Source of the DNA: Christensenella sp. UBA941
GTDB lineage: Bacteria > Bacillota > Clostridia > Christensenellales > UBA941
Reading direction: 5' to 3'
NCBI GenBank assembly: GCA_002293365.1
Contig: DBDD01000346.1
Span: 1,150 to 16,824 of the forward strand
Length of the DNA stretch: 15,675 nt
The translations under genes were made by a program, and so were the position numbers. Positions 14,642 to 15,675 of the stretch are shown here, one piece after another; position 1 is the first letter of the stretch; each line of letters opens with the position of its first letter. Under the pieces are notes generated by a model. That model made no database searches and had not been told where the DNA came from. It saw only the letters and a list, made by a program, of their open reading frames with translations.

Positions 14642-15675
14642 ATGGCATTTGAGGGTATATCCTCCAAACTGCAAAGCGTATTCAAAAAACTGACCGGCCG
14701 GGGCAAGCTGAACGAAAAGGACGTCAAGGAGGCGATGCGCGAGGTCAAGCTCGCATTGCTTGAGGCGGATGTCAGCTTCGCCGTCGTGAAGGAGTTCATA
14801 GCCAAGGTTTCGGCGCGCGCGGTAGGCGCGGAGGTGCTCGAAAGCCTTACGCCAGGGCAGCAGGTCATCAAGATCGTAAACGAAGAGCTGACGGCGCTTA
14901 TGGGCGCATCCCACGCCAAGCTGCGGTTCGCTTCGGAGCCGCCGACGGTTATTTTACTAGCGGGCCTTCAGGGCGCTGGCAAGACGACTATGGCCGGCAA
15001 ATTGGCGCTGCACCTAAAAAAACAAAACAGCAAGACGCCGCTCCTGTGCGCTTGCGATATCTATCGCCCGGCTGCCATAAAGCAGCTCCAGGTTGTGGGC
15101 GAAAAGGCGGGCGTGCCCGTATTCGAGCGCGGACAAAGCGATCCGCTTGAAACGGCGAGGCTCGCCCTTGAACACGCGCAAGCAAAGGGCTGCGATGTCG
15201 TGATCGTCGATACCGCAGGGCGTCTGCATATCGACGAAGAGATGATGGCCGAGATCAAAAAGCTCGCCGAAGGCTTAAACCCCACGGAAGTCCTCTTGGT
15301 CGTAGACGCCATGACGGGCCAGGACGCCGTAAACGTCGCGAAGACGTTTGGCGACGCGCTGCCGCTTACGGGCGTCGTTCTTACGAAGCTCGACGGCGAT
15401 ACGCGCGGCGGCGCGGCGATTTCCGTCCGCGCCACGACGGGCAAGCCCATCAAATACGCAGGCGTCGGCGAAAAACTGACGGACATTGAGCAGTTTCATC
15501 CGGATCGCATGGCCTCGCGCATACTCGGCATGGGCGATATGCTCTCCTTAATAGAAAAGGCGCAGACCGCCTTCGACAACAAAAAAGCCGCCGAGATGGA
15601 AGAGCGCCTTAAGAAAAACCAGTTCACGCTGGACGATTTTCTCGTGCAGTTCGAGCAGATGAAAAACATGGGCTC
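14642..15675 (+). CDS. ffh: signal recognition particle GTPase Ffh, 5' part (3' end outside window)
   Basis: The frame is open from ATG 14642 to the window end (344 full codons). The N domain (about 1-95) is followed by the G domain, with P-loop G-L-Q-G-A-G-K-T-T (108-116), C-D-I-Y-R-P-A-A, D-T-A-G-R (190-194) and T-K-L-D-G-D (248-253), then the G-V-G-E-K-L-T-D-I-E-x-F linker that precedes the M domain; only the start of the M domain is included. Ffh binds signal sequences and SRP RNA and brings ribosomes to the membrane with FtsY. All GTPase motifs match the family, and the N-domain P-loop spacing is normal, so it is Ffh, not FtsY. AGGA at 14628-14631 overlaps the ylxM stop. About 100 residues, including the methionine-rich RNA-binding part, lie outside. 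Confidence 0.97.
   Translation, partial: MAFEGISSKLQSVFKKLTGRGKLNEKDVKEAMREVKLALLEADVSFAVVKEFIAKVSARAVGAEVLESLTPGQQVIKIVNEELTALMGASHAKLRFASEPPTVILLAGLQGAGKTTMAGKLALHLKKQNSKTPLLCACDIYRPAAIKQLQVVGEKAGVPVFERGQSDPLETARLALEHAQAKGCDVVIVDTAGRLHIDEEMMAEIKKLAEGLNPTEVLLVVDAMTGQDAVNVAKTFGDALPLTGVVLTKLDGDTRGGAAISVRATTGKPIKYAGVGEKLTDIEQFHPDRMASRILGMGDMLSLIEKAQTAFDNKKAAEMEERLKKNQFTLDDFLVQFEQMKNMG

Overview
The window looks like a chromosome segment from a low-to-mid-GC Gram-positive bacterium, most likely a clostridial lineage. The main reason is the right end, where a YlxM-type helix-turn-helix gene lies directly upstream of ffh, the usual Firmicutes arrangement. Strong sigma-A/sigma-70-like promoters and purine-rich ribosome sites fit this. 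No species can be named from sequence alone.

Layout. (1) Bases 1-3800, plus strand: the 3' part of a DPM1-like family 2 glycosyltransferase with two C-terminal membrane helices; a small AT-rich SMR/EamA-like membrane protein with its own near-consensus promoter; a Gfo/Idh/MocA oxidoreductase; a divergent aldo-keto-reductase-like protein joined to it by an ATGA overlap; and a class I SAM methyltransferase. (2) Bases 3830-13985, minus strand, read from right to left: an MBOAT O-acyltransferase, an AlgJ/AlgX-like SGNH protein, a GtrA-like membrane protein, a GT39/ArnT-like glycosyltransferase, a rhamnosyltransferase-like GT2, and two large tandem paralogous polytopic membrane proteins (736 and 725 aa) linked by an ATGA overlap. 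(3) From 13986, a divergent promoter region leads into plus-strand ylxM and ffh, which runs off the window.

How the genes may work together (inference). The two left clusters look like a surface-glycan or lipid-linked-sugar locus. A DPM1-like enzyme would load a sugar on a polyprenyl phosphate. The SMR-like and GtrA-like proteins are candidate flippases. The GT39 enzyme, and possibly the paralogous pair, would transfer the sugar outside the membrane. The cytoplasmic GT2 would extend a chain, and MBOAT plus AlgJ-like would acylate (probably acetylate) the product. The oxidoreductase, AKR-like protein and methyltransferase would modify a sugar precursor or lipid. The most unusual parts are the tandem membrane paralogs, the AKR-like protein that seems to lack most of its catalytic residues, and the SMR-like protein that lacks the usual TM1 glutamate.

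There is no rRNA, tRNA, CRISPR array, insertion sequence or phage gene that I can support. The longest stretch without a gene is 13986-14254 (269 bases), which carries two divergent promoters and an inverted repeat.
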